From: Bacteroidota bacterium
GTDB taxonomy: Bacteria > Bacteroidota > Bacteroidia > Chitinophagales > Chitinophagaceae
Direction: 5' to 3'
Length of the DNA stretch: 40,894 bases
Assembly: GCA_016868815.1 (NCBI GenBank)
Contig: VGFQ01000017.1
Location: 1-40,894, forward strand
Part shown: one piece after another, positions 32,974 to 40,269 of the stretch
How the letters are laid out: each line of letters starts with the position of its first letter
Position numbering within the stretch: the stretch's first letter is position 1
Notes under the pieces: model-generated
What the model saw: the letters and a program-made list of their open reading frames with translations, nothing else
Database searches by the model: none
What the model was told of the DNA's origin: nothing
Made by a program: the position numbers and the translations under genes

Positions 32974-34071
32974 ATGAACGGATACCGCTTTAGTCGCCAT
33001 ATGCCCGGGGCGTCCGCTAAAAGCGGCTTTGAACGCTTGTTAGACCTCTTCATGCAGCTCCTCCCCTATACCAATGGGGATGCGACGGAAGCGCTCGACT
33101 GGATGAATCAGCTCGACCGAAAGTACCAGCTCACCGACGATGCCTATGGGATGGGCGACTTCATTGAAGACCTGAAGGAAAAAGGCTATCTGCAAGAGGA
33201 TATGCAGACAGGCGCGTTCGCCATCACCCCGCGGACGGAGCAAGGCATACGGCAGCGCAGCCTGGAGGAGGTGTTTGGCAAGCTGCGGAAGTCGAGTCCC
33301 GGCGACCACCGCACAAACCGGCCCGGACAGGGGGATGAAAGCAACCCCGAGACGCGCCCTTACCGCTTTGGCGACACCCTCGAGCAGATCGACTTTGTCA
33401 GCTCGATCCGGAATGCACAAATCTCCAGAGGCATAGAAGAGTTTGGCATGGGGGAGGAAGACCTGGAGGTCCGGGAGACCGATTACAAGTCGCAGACTTC
33501 TACGGTTCTAATGATCGATATTTCCCATTCGATGATCCTTTATGGCGAAGACCGCATCACACCGGCTAAGAAGGTGGCGATGGCGCTGGCAGAGCTCATC
33601 CGCACCAAATACCCGAAAGACACCCTGGATATTGTCACGTTTGGAGATGACGCCTCGCTAATAGAAGTCAAAGACATCCCATACCTGCAGGTAGGCCCCT
33701 TTCATACCAATACAGTGGCGGGGCTTGAGATGGCGATGGAGATCCTGCGACGGCGGAGAAATCCCAATCGACGGATCTTCATGATCACAGATGGAAAGCC
33801 TACCTGCTTAAAGATGGGTGGACGCTATTACAAGAACAGTTTCGGGCTCGACCGCAAAATCACGAGCCGTTGCCTGAACCTTGCAGCGCAGTGCAAGAAG
33901 CTAAAGATCCCGATCACGACGTTCATGATTGCGAGCGACCCATACCTGCAGCGCTTTGTGCAGGAGTTTACGGAAACCAACGCCGGAAACGCCTACTTCG
34001 CTTCCCTGGATCGGCTGGGAACTTTCCTGTTTCGCGACTTTGAGCGCGGGCGCAGTCGCAACCTACATTGA
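32974..34071 (+). CDS. VWA domain protein paired with an AAA ATPase
   Basis: A 365-residue soluble protein with an N-terminal helical region and a von Willebrand A domain from about residue 165. The MIDAS motif is VLMIDISHSM (DxSxS), with the conserved Thr region ITDGKPTCLK about 100 residues later. A YGMGDFIEDLKEKGYL segment opens the protein. VWA partners of MoxR/Mg-chelatase-type ATPases act as metal-dependent adaptors that present substrates. The downstream gene, 24 bases on, is exactly such an ATPase, so the two are expected to form one complex. The substrate is unknown. ATG 32974 fits. Confidence 0.88.
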   Translation: MNGYRFSRHMPGASAKSGFERLLDLFMQLLPYTNGDATEALDWMNQLDRKYQLTDDAYGMGDFIEDLKEKGYLQEDMQTGAFAITPRTEQGIRQRSLEEVFGKLRKSSPGDHRTNRPGQGDESNPETRPYRFGDTLEQIDFVSSIRNAQISRGIEEFGMGEEDLEVRETDYKSQTSTVLMIDISHSMILYGEDRITPAKKVAMALAELIRTKYPKDTLDIVTFGDDASLIEVKDIPYLQVGPFHTNTVAGLEMAMEILRRRRNPNRRIFMITDGKPTCLKMGGRYYKNSFGLDRKITSRCLNLAAQCKKLKIPITTFMIASDPYLQRFVQEFTETNAGNAYFASLDRLGTFLFRDFERGRSRNLH

Positions 34072-34095
34072 CCCTTACAACATCGTCAAATCGGC

Positions 34096-35595
34096 ATGGA
34101 TATAAGACCCGCTACACTAGGAGCGCTCAAGGAGTCAGGCTATGTACCACGTACTGTCAAAGAGGAGGTTCGGGTGAACCTAGTGCGTCATCTCTCGAAG
34201 CGCCTCAACCCATTCCCGGGGATCCTGGGCTATGAGGAGTCGGTGATCCCTGACACGGAGCGGGCCCTGCTCTCCCGGCACAACATCTTATTTCTGGGGT
34301 TAAGGGGGCAGGCGAAGACCCGCATGGCCCGACAGATGGTAGACTTGCTGGATGAGTACATCCCCGTCGTGGAAGGCAGCGAGGTCAACGACGACCCCCT
34401 ACTTCCAATCTCTGCCTATGCGAAGGAGCGCATCCTTCGGGAGGGTGATGCGACGCCGCTGCGATGGGTGCACCGCTCGGAGCGCTATGGAGAGAAGCTA
34501 GCGACACCGGATGTCAGCGTGGCTGACCTGATAGGCGACATAGACCCTGTGAAAGCTGCAAACCTTCGCCTCAGCTTTGCCGACGAACGGGTCATCCACT
34601 ATGGCATCATCCCCCGCAGCAACCGTGGCATCTTCGTGATCAATGAGCTGCCAGACTTACAGGCCCGGATACAGGTGGCACTGTTCAACATCCTCCAGGA
34701 GGGAGATGTGCAGATCCGGGGCTTTCGGATGCGGATGCCGCTCGATATCCTCTTTGTGTTCACCGCCAATCCGGAAGACTATACCAACCGGGGTACCATT
34801 GTCACGCCACTGAAAGACCGCATAGAAAGCCAGATTCTGACCCACTATCCCAAGTCGGTCGAGACCGCCCTTGCCATCACCGAACAGGAGGCAGATATCC
34901 ATCCGGCGCAGCAGAAGAAAGTGCGGACGCATGCCCTCATCAAACGCATCATTGAGCAAGTTTCTTTTGAGGCCCGTGCCAGCGAGTTCGTTGACCCGAA
35001 AAGCGGCGTCTCCGCCCGCCTAGCCATCTCTGCTTATGAAAACGCCGTGAGCGCGGCGGAGCGGCGGGCCTTGCTGAACCGAGAGAAGCACACGCAGGTA
35101 TGGGTGGGCGACCTTGCGGGCATCATCCCCTCCGTCACCGGAAAGATCGAGCTGGTCTATGAAGGCGAGCAGGAAGGCCCCTTGCAGGTATCCCTCAACC
35201 TGTTGGACAAGGCCGTGCGGAGTGTCTTCAGCCTTTACTTCCCAAGCCCAGAATCGTTTAAGAAGCGAAAGGGAAGGGAGGCGTCGGCCATGGATAATCC
35301 CTATCGTACCATCATCGCCTGGTTTGATGCCGGCCAACAGTCAGATATGCCTTTTAGGATGAGCGACAAAGAGCGGTACCAAGAATTGCATCGGGTGGAA
35401 GGACTGTTGCCGTTGGTCGCAAAGACCTTCCCTCAAGCAGAGAAGGAAGAGCAGTTGTTGTGGATGGAGTTTGTCCTCCATGGACTTTCTGCCCATTCCT
35501 TGATCAGCAAGAAGCTGCTGGACGACCGATTCTCTTTCAACGACCTTATGGGGTCTATGCTCAACCTCGGCACGCAAGCCGACGACGAGGAGTGA
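34096..35595 (+). CDS. MoxR/Mg-chelatase-like AAA+ ATPase
   Basis: A 499-residue AAA+ ATPase. The P-loop is GLRGQAKTR, with Ala where the second conserved Gly usually stands, a variant I regard as typical of this branch. Walker B is GIFVINELPDL, with Asn replacing the usual Asp. An insert with ADLIGDIDPVKAANL (a Mg-chelatase-like helix 2 insert) and the sensor segment DILFVFTANPEDYTNRGTIVTPLKDRI are present. The C-terminal 150 residues are helical. Together with the VWA protein it probably forms a chaperone or remodelling complex like RavA-ViaA or CbbQ-CbbO. The gene order is VWA first, ATPase second. Confidence 0.88.
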   Translation: MDIRPATLGALKESGYVPRTVKEEVRVNLVRHLSKRLNPFPGILGYEESVIPDTERALLSRHNILFLGLRGQAKTRMARQMVDLLDEYIPVVEGSEVNDDPLLPISAYAKERILREGDATPLRWVHRSERYGEKLATPDVSVADLIGDIDPVKAANLRLSFADERVIHYGIIPRSNRGIFVINELPDLQARIQVALFNILQEGDVQIRGFRMRMPLDILFVFTANPEDYTNRGTIVTPLKDRIESQILTHYPKSVETALAITEQEADIHPAQQKKVRTHALIKRIIEQVSFEARASEFVDPKSGVSARLAISAYENAVSAAERRALLNREKHTQVWVGDLAGIIPSVTGKIELVYEGEQEGPLQVSLNLLDKAVRSVFSLYFPSPESFKKRKGREASAMDNPYRTIIAWFDAGQQSDMPFRMSDKERYQELHRVEGLLPLVAKTFPQAEKEEQLLWMEFVLHGLSAHSLISKKLLDDRFSFNDLMGSMLNLGTQADDEE

Positions 35596-35605
35596 GCTGC
35601 GGTTC

Positions 35606-36277
35606 CTATGCCGGCTCCGAGAGTGCCTTTAACTGGTCGTATTCGAGGATGTGATGTCCGGTCGGGAGTGCCTTGACACCCGCCACCAGTGCCCGAGCGA
35701 CGGCCTGGGCAGTGATAGAGTGATAACGCGACATACGCTTCGGTAACAGCCAGTCTAACAAGGGAACCATCAGGAGCTGCGCCCAGCGCTCTGCCGGCCG
35801 ATATTCCGTCCGCAGTCCCACAAGAAACGAGGGCCTTGCAAGAAGAATTTTGGGGATGGCATGCCTGCAGACACTCGCTTCTGTCTCCCCCTTCAATCGT
35901 AAATAGAAATTAAAACGCAGGTTCGCATTCGCCCCGACGGAAGAGACCATGCCAAAGGCTTGAAGGCCTTGTGCGGCCGCCGCCGCCGCCGCATGGGCAG
36001 GTATGTCGTGATCGATGCGTCGGTAGGCGTTTTTGTTGCCATGTACTTTACGCATGGTGGTGCCGATGGCGACAAACACAGCATCATATCCTTGCAAGGC
36101 TGTCCTATACGCCTCCGGGTCTGCGAGGTCTACAACATGCACTTCGATCTTGGGATGCTCGGATGCGAAGGGTCTTCTGACCAATAGCCGGACGGAGGCC
36201 ACCGCATCGTCGGCAGACAATACCTTCAACAGTTCTGATCCCGTGAGGCCGGTGGCCCCGATCAGCGCGACATTCAT
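35606..36277 (-). CDS. NAD(P)-binding Rossmann-fold protein (atypical SDR, HTATIP2-like)
   Basis: A 223-residue atypical short-chain dehydrogenase-like protein. The dinucleotide-binding loop is ALIGATGLTGSELL at the N-terminus; a YLRLKGETE segment (YxxxK) at about residue 125 could be catalytic. The arrangement resembles HTATIP2/TIP30 and YwnB-type proteins. A run of six Ala codons (GCN repeats near 35973) lies mid-protein. ATG 36277 is the sensible start; an in-frame ATG at 36352 would add 25 residues that extend into the AT-rich region and overlap a decayed gene, and is unlikely. It is convergent with the AAA ATPase, ten bases apart. Confidence 0.85.
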   Translation of the reverse strand: MNVALIGATGLTGSELLKVLSADDAVASVRLLVRRPFASEHPKIEVHVVDLADPEAYRTALQGYDAVFVAIGTTMRKVHGNKNAYRRIDHDIPAHAAAAAAAQGLQAFGMVSSVGANANLRFNFYLRLKGETEASVCRHAIPKILLARPSFLVGLRTEYRPAERWAQLLMVPLLDWLLPKRMSRYHSITAQAVARALVAGVKALPTGHHILEYDQLKALSEPA

Positions 36278-36287
36278 GCTGTAAAGA

Positions 36288-36801
36288 TTAACTTTTTTCA
36301 AATCTAATCTGATCGCCAGGCACAACAGTAATTTTGTAACCAGTTTCTTCAAGATATACTAGCTCAAGCTGTGGAGCAATTATATGCGCTATTTTTATTA
36401 GATAGACCCCCTCTTCGATATCTTCACTTGAGTCAGGATGACTAATTATTTCAAAATTATCTTCTATTTTTTTTCATCGTCATGTAGCGCCTGTGAATTA
36501 TTCAATTGATACACCTCATTCTGCTGTTAAAAGTATTTCCATTTGGCACCAGAAAAATCCCTGTAAATACACTCATAACTATAATAGTAGAGCTTTTTAC
36601 AGGCTTCAGCATTGCCTTTGTGTTATCTATGCTTATACCCGAATGGAAAAAATGTTCATTGACGAAATGGAGCTTTGCAAATTAGGTAGGGCTTACTGAA
36701 GAATTATATTGTGGCGACCACAATGGCATTTTGTGCTCATATAGTAAGTAGGCGGAATGAAAGGTTATACCTATTGATTTCATTTCAAGACATAGAGCTA
36801 C
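36288..36801 (-). pseudogene. Decayed protein-coding gene in an AT-rich island
   Basis: The minus strand holds three protein-like open segments that join into about 165-170 codons if two single-base losses and one stop are repaired. The last segment (36288-36473, 61 codons) ends YKITVVPGDQIRFEKS and contains HPDSSEDIEEGVYLIKIAH. It shifts frame at a run of eight A just upstream of it. Before that comes NEVYQLNNSQALHDDEKK, then a 58-codon segment with HSGISIDNTKAMLKPVKSS. An in-frame TAA (36688-36690) separates this from an N-terminal piece with an ATG at 36783 or a little upstream. The base composition is much more AT-rich than its neighbours. I do not recognise the family. A sequencing error in the A run could explain one break, but not all three. 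A 68-codon plus-strand frame (36493-36699) lies opposite it and could be the real product instead. Confidence 0.4.
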
Positions 36802-37182
36802 CATCTACCTCTTCAAAACAATGAGGTAAAAGACTTTTAATTGCAAAACCATCTAAAATAACTAGGGTAAATCATCTATAGAGCCGCAATTGTATCTGTG
36901 GGCTTAGCAAAATCAGACTAATAGAAAAAATGCCAGAAATAGATACGCCACGTGAGAGTAAAATATGGCTGCCATGTAGTTAATACACGGTTTAGATAAT
37001 TCAAATAGTAACTACTTGTAGGAAGAATCAGCTGATATTTTACACAAAAAACGATGAATCCCCTTTACTGTTTTCGGACTGCCTACTCATAAGTGCATCT
37101 GAAATAGATCTGCGTAATTCTGGCAGATCTTCAAGATAATCGTCTTTATATTTTTCCCATGAGTAAATGAGCCCGATTGATG
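36801..37182. other. AT-rich remnant region without an intact gene
   Basis: The island continues to the end of the PD40 gene. On the minus strand I can read two protein-like pieces. One, ending at TAA 37040-37042, contains YSWEKYKDDYLEDLPEL and ends NSKGDSSFFV. The other lies around 36800-36965, where SRGVSISGIFSIS and FTLVILDGFAIKSLL occur in neighbouring frames. Neither has a start codon in a sensible place. They look like shreds of one or more acquired genes, but this reading relies on several frame changes and is uncertain. Confidence 0.35.
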
Positions 37183-38304
37183 TCAATCGACCCAGTCGGC
37201 GAGGAAGATGTTGGTATCCCGAGTGCCGCCGTTGTTGCGGTTGCTGCAGAAGACGAGGCGTCTGCCGTCGGGGCTGAACATAGGAAATGCATCGAAGCCC
37301 TGGTCGCGGCTGACTTTCAGCAGGTTGCTGCCGTCGCCATCCATCGTATACAGATTGAAAGGAAAGCCTCTTTTGTATTCATGATTGGAGGCGAAGATGA
37401 TACGCCGGCTGTCGGGCATGAAGGCGGGTGCCCAGTTGGCTTGCCCCAGCTGGGTGATTTGTACGGCCTGGCTACCGTCAGCATTGGCGACAAACACTTC
37501 CATGCGGGTCGGCGCCACCAGGTTCTCTGCCAGCAGTTCTTTGTATTCTTTGATCTCAGCCTCGGTGGTAGGGCGGGAGGCACGCCAGATGATCTTCTTG
37601 CCATCGGGACTGAACCAAGCGCCACCATCGTAACCGAGGGTATGGGTGATGCGGCGGGTCTGGCCGTTCTTCAGGTCCATGACATAGAGTTCGAGGTCAC
37701 CATCGCGTGTGGAGGTAAAGAGCATTTTTTTGCCGTCGGGGGAGAGAGTGGCTTCAGCGTCGTAGCCGGGGGTCGTGGTGAGTTTTTGTACAATATTCCC
37801 GTTGAGGTCTGCTAGGAATATGTCGTAACTACCGTAGAGGGGCCAGATGTATCGATTTCCGTAGCGACTTCTGTCCGGCACCGGCGGGCAGTCGTCACTC
37901 CCCAAGTGGGTGGAAGCGTAGATAACATGCTTCCCGTCGCGGGTAAAGGCGCCGCAGGTGGTGCGGCCCTTGCCTGTACTTATGAGCCTAGGCTGGAAGG
38001 GTTCATCCTGCTTTTCCGGGATGCGCCCGATATACATTTGATCGCAGGGGATGCCTTCTTTGGCATAGGTTTTTTGGAATATAAGCCATTTCCCATCGAA
38101 GCTGAAATAGGCTTCGGCATTGTCGCCGCCAAAGGTCAGCTGACGGAGGTTGCGGAGGTGCGTCTCTTCTGGGTATGCTAAGGTGTCTATCGAAGGTTGG
38201 ACATCGGAGGCGCTTACTGTCTCACCCAAGTCTGCAGAGGTGCCGACCAGGAACAGGAGGATGAGCAGGGCCTGCCAAGGGGCAGCAGAGCGGTATGAGA
38301 GCAT
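37183..38304 (-). CDS. PD40 / TolB-like beta-propeller protein, exported
   Basis: A 373-residue exported protein with a signal peptide (MLSYRSAAPWQALLILLFLVGTSA). At least five WD40-like PD40 blades follow, recognisable by FSFDGKWLIFQKT, LSPDGKKMLFTSTRDGD, FSPDGKKIIWRAS, MPDSRRIIFASN and FSPDGRRLVFCSN. TolB-type propellers bind partners in the periplasm. Here no Pal or Tol genes are adjacent, so the name TolB should not be used as a functional claim. The start ATG 38304 gives the signal peptide; ATG 38406 would add 34 atypical residues. It is divergent from the TPR lipoprotein with 100 bases between the starts, and its stop marks the edge of the AT-rich island. Confidence 0.9.
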   Translation of the reverse strand: MLSYRSAAPWQALLILLFLVGTSADLGETVSASDVQPSIDTLAYPEETHLRNLRQLTFGGDNAEAYFSFDGKWLIFQKTYAKEGIPCDQMYIGRIPEKQDEPFQPRLISTGKGRTTCGAFTRDGKHVIYASTHLGSDDCPPVPDRSRYGNRYIWPLYGSYDIFLADLNGNIVQKLTTTPGYDAEATLSPDGKKMLFTSTRDGDLELYVMDLKNGQTRRITHTLGYDGGAWFSPDGKKIIWRASRPTTEAEIKEYKELLAENLVAPTRMEVFVANADGSQAVQITQLGQANWAPAFMPDSRRIIFASNHEYKRGFPFNLYTMDGDGSNLLKVSRDQGFDAFPMFSPDGRRLVFCSNRNNGGTRDTNIFLADWVD

Positions 38305-38391
38305 ATCCTTATTTTTCAGGTGCGAAGGTAGGCCAAGGCCGCAAAGAGTGAGTCTGCATGGGATAATTTTCAGCCATCCTTCTGGGGGGAG

Positions 38392-38403
38392 TGTAATTTT
38401 ACA
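38392..38403 (+). promoter_or_regulatory. TGTAATTTTACA dyad immediately before the TPR lipoprotein start
   Basis: The arms TGTAA/TTACA surround TT, one base before the ATG at 38405. The same 12-mer, in the same orientation relative to the gene, precedes prc (3426-3437). It could be a -7-like promoter element with a leaderless start, or a shared operator. Confidence 0.35.
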
Positions 38404-38404
38404 C

Positions 38405-39250
38405 ATGAGCCGTTGGATACATTGGGTAGGGCTTGCTGCTGCCGGATGGCTATGCAGCTGTTCCGGTGGCCAGGGAGGGCCCGATCGCAGCCTGACTGCT
38501 CAGGCTCAGTCGGTAGTGGATACAGCCGCCTGGCGGGCCCTGCTGGCAGAGGATATCACGAATCAACCCTTGCGAATTCGACTAGCGGGGGCGTTATCAG
38601 CTGCCGGCCGGCAGGAGGAAGCCATGGGCCTGTTGAAAGAGGGACTGCGCATCGACAGCACCTCGACCGCCTTTTGGAATTTACTTGCCACCTTGCTGTC
38701 GGCCACGGGCGACACGTCGGCTGCCCTTGCCTGTCTCCGCACGTCGCTGTTCCTCGACCCGCGTCAGTCAGCTCCCCGGCTAGAGCTCGGCTTCCTCTAC
38801 GCAGCCCTGGGTGACCCAAAGGCGGAGGAAATAGCCCGGCAACTGCTGCAAGAGGAGAAGGATGAGGAGGCAAGGCTGCAATCCTGGTATCTATTGGGGG
38901 TATTTTTCGGCAATCAGGGTCTGACCGCAAAAGCCCTCGCCGCGTTTGATAGCTGCATCGTGATGCGGTATACTTTCCTGGATGCGCATATCGAGCGGGG
39001 AATCTTGTTATTCAAAGACCGCAGGTACAAAGAAGCACTTGGATGCTTCCGCCGTGCCTCTGCCTTAGATAAGTCGAATGCGGACGCCTGGTACTGGCAA
39101 GGAGAATGCCTGGAGGCTGAGGGTGAGGCATTGGAGGCAGCCGACAGCTATGCCCGTGCGCTGGCGCTGGATACAACGCTGAAGGCTGCGGCAAGGGGAC
39201 TGAAGAGGACCGACAAGCAGGTAAGGCAAGCCAATGAACTTGCGGATTGA
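38405..39250 (+). CDS. TPR-repeat lipoprotein
   Basis: A 281-residue lipoprotein. The leader MSRWIHWVGLAAAGWLCSC ends in a lipobox-like LCSC with the lipidated Cys at about residue 19. The rest is a chain of TPR helices, including LRIRLAGALSAAGRQEEAMGL, FWNLLATLLSATGDTSAALAC, WYLLGVFFGNQGLTAKALAAF, AHIERGILLFKDRRYKEAL and AWYWQGECLEAEGEALEAA. TPR lipoproteins are protein-interaction scaffolds of the envelope; the partner is unknown. The ATG at 38405 follows a TGTAATTTTACA dyad. A 1-kb region without a strong gene follows it. Confidence 0.88.
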   Translation: MSRWIHWVGLAAAGWLCSCSGGQGGPDRSLTAQAQSVVDTAAWRALLAEDITNQPLRIRLAGALSAAGRQEEAMGLLKEGLRIDSTSTAFWNLLATLLSATGDTSAALACLRTSLFLDPRQSAPRLELGFLYAALGDPKAEEIARQLLQEEKDEEARLQSWYLLGVFFGNQGLTAKALAAFDSCIVMRYTFLDAHIERGILLFKDRRYKEALGCFRRASALDKSNADAWYWQGECLEAEGEALEAADSYARALALDTTLKAAARGLKRTDKQVRQANELAD

Positions 39251-39882
39251 CATGGCACAATACGACCGGATGGATACTTTTTTGAAGCAGCTATTTGCAG
39301 GACGAGGCAGATCTCAAAATCATTGATTTCTGTGCAAGCGTTGTGTCACAGGATATGTGTTAATATGCTTTGTTGTGATATGCATTGTTCTAAAACCTAA
39401 AATAGGAGAAGTCTGGAATGAACAACGGGTGAAAAATGAGCATCCGTTCAGGTCGGAAATCCCACCGTGGCCAGATGCCAGATAGCTCATGCCCTCACAT
39501 CCCTGTAGCCGATCTCTATATAGATCCGCCTTTTCATAGAAATTCTGGTGTGCACAGACATTGCGCTTGGCCGTCGCCCTTAGGATGACCGCTAGGTATG
39601 CTGTGATCCCAATCCCCTTGTATATTTTACGGGGTTGTAGTTTCGATAGAGAGTCAAGCAGATAGGTCAGGCGGTCGAGATTTATCGTTGCTCGGCTAAC
39701 AGTCGCTGCAGCAGGTTAAGTGTCAGCGCAAGGATGACGAATAGACAAAGTTTATAAAGACGGCAGATGGCAGTAGAGCCTATGGCATACCGGCCACTGC
39801 GGACAAACACCTCAGCATAGATCGAGAGGCAACTTGCGTCAACCCGCTAGTGTACAGACCGGACAAGAGGGTACCCCGAACA
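39251..39882. other. Gene-poor stretch after the TPR lipoprotein
   Basis: No intact gene is recognised in these 632 bases. On the minus strand an open but startless frame spans 39320-39715 (described separately), preceded by a 54-codon startless frame (39682-39846) with a hydrophobic LCLFVILALTLNLL segment. Both lie downstream of the PspC-like gene and may be decayed neighbours. Confidence 0.45.
39320..39715 (-). pseudogene. Startless 131-codon frame, possible gene remnant
   Basis: A minus-strand frame open for 131 codons before TGA, with no ATG, GTG or TTG in its first half. It reads INLDRLTYLLDSLSKLQPR, then ILRATAKRNVCAHQNFY, then KADLYRDRLQGCEGMSYL. Codon third positions look similar to neighbouring genes over its first two thirds. 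The RNVCAH text fits the RxxxxH pattern of HEPN ribonucleases and resembles the RNxCAH of Abi_2 proteins, but this is a six-residue match and may be chance. If coding, it is a 5'-truncated or frameshifted gene. Confidence 0.22.
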
Positions 39883-40104
39883 TTAGAGGTAGCGGAATGG
39901 ATTCCTTCGAGCGTTCAGGATATACTGCCTGACATTCATCCAAAAGGCCATGATGAGGTAGAGGATGACTGGGGAGCCAAAAGTCAGGCAGGAGGCATAG
40001 ATAAAGTATTTCCGGATGGTCACGGTGGAGATGCTCAAGTAGTTCCCGATCCAAGTACAGACTCCGAATAACTGCCACTCGATGAAACTCCGAATTGCTT
40101 CCAT
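39883..40104 (-). CDS. PspC-domain small membrane protein
   Basis: A 73-residue protein that fits the small PspC-like proteins of Bacteroidota: an N-terminal [20 protein letters not shown] segment, the [21 protein letters not shown] membrane helix, and a basic C-terminus ([10 protein letters not shown]). PspC in enterobacteria is an inner-membrane sensor of envelope stress that binds PspA; here no psp operon genes are adjacent. The ATG at 40104 agrees with the typical N-terminus. It is divergent from aconitase with 165 bases between the start codons. Confidence 0.8.
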   Translation of the reverse strand: MEAIRSFIEWQLFGVCTWIGNYLSISTVTIRKYFIYASCLTFGSPVILYLIMAFWMNVRQYILNARRNPFRYL

Positions 40105-40142
40105 ATATCGAAATTAATTCAAATTGGGGATATCTCGATTCT

Positions 40143-40174
40143 GTTGGCAGCCGGAAGTGAAAGTCTTATTTTTG
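40143..40174 (+). promoter_or_regulatory. Promoter of the aconitase gene (Bacteroidota -33/-7)
   Basis: GTTG (-33, 40143-40146) is followed after exactly 20 bases by TATTTTTG (-7, 40167-40174). The -7 box is perfect and the -33 has one mismatch. Transcription should start near 40180, inside the adjoining hairpin, leaving a leader of about 90 bases. Confidence 0.6.
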
Positions 40175-40175
40175 C

Positions 40176-40203
40176 GACTCTGAAAATGCTCCTTTTCAGA
40201 GTC
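40176..40203 (+). promoter_or_regulatory. Perfect 11-bp inverted repeat at the predicted transcription start of aconitase
   Basis: GACTCTGAAAA and TTTTCAGAGTC flank a six-base loop (TGCTCC). The position, one base after the -7 box, would make it an operator or a stem-loop at the extreme 5' end of the mRNA. As a terminator for the minus strand it lacks a T run. Confidence 0.5.
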
Positions 40204-40269
40204 CTCTCAGCGACCAGCAGTCCTTTTTTTGAAAAATGTTTTGAGGCCTACACCATCGAACTCTCTCAT

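Noticed and set aside
35973..35991. GCC/GCG run as a microsatellite
   Set aside because: It encodes six consecutive alanines in the Rossmann-fold gene, within normal coding variation for a GC-rich genome.
36493..36699. A 68-codon plus-strand frame in the AT-rich island
   Set aside because: It lies opposite a minus-strand frame with better protein-like text, and its Cys/Tyr/His-rich composition looks like an antisense shadow. It is not excluded.
37183..38304. Calling the PD40 protein TolB of the Tol-Pal system
   Set aside because: It has propeller repeats but no tolQ, tolR, tolA or pal nearby, and the N-terminal TolB domain was not recognised.
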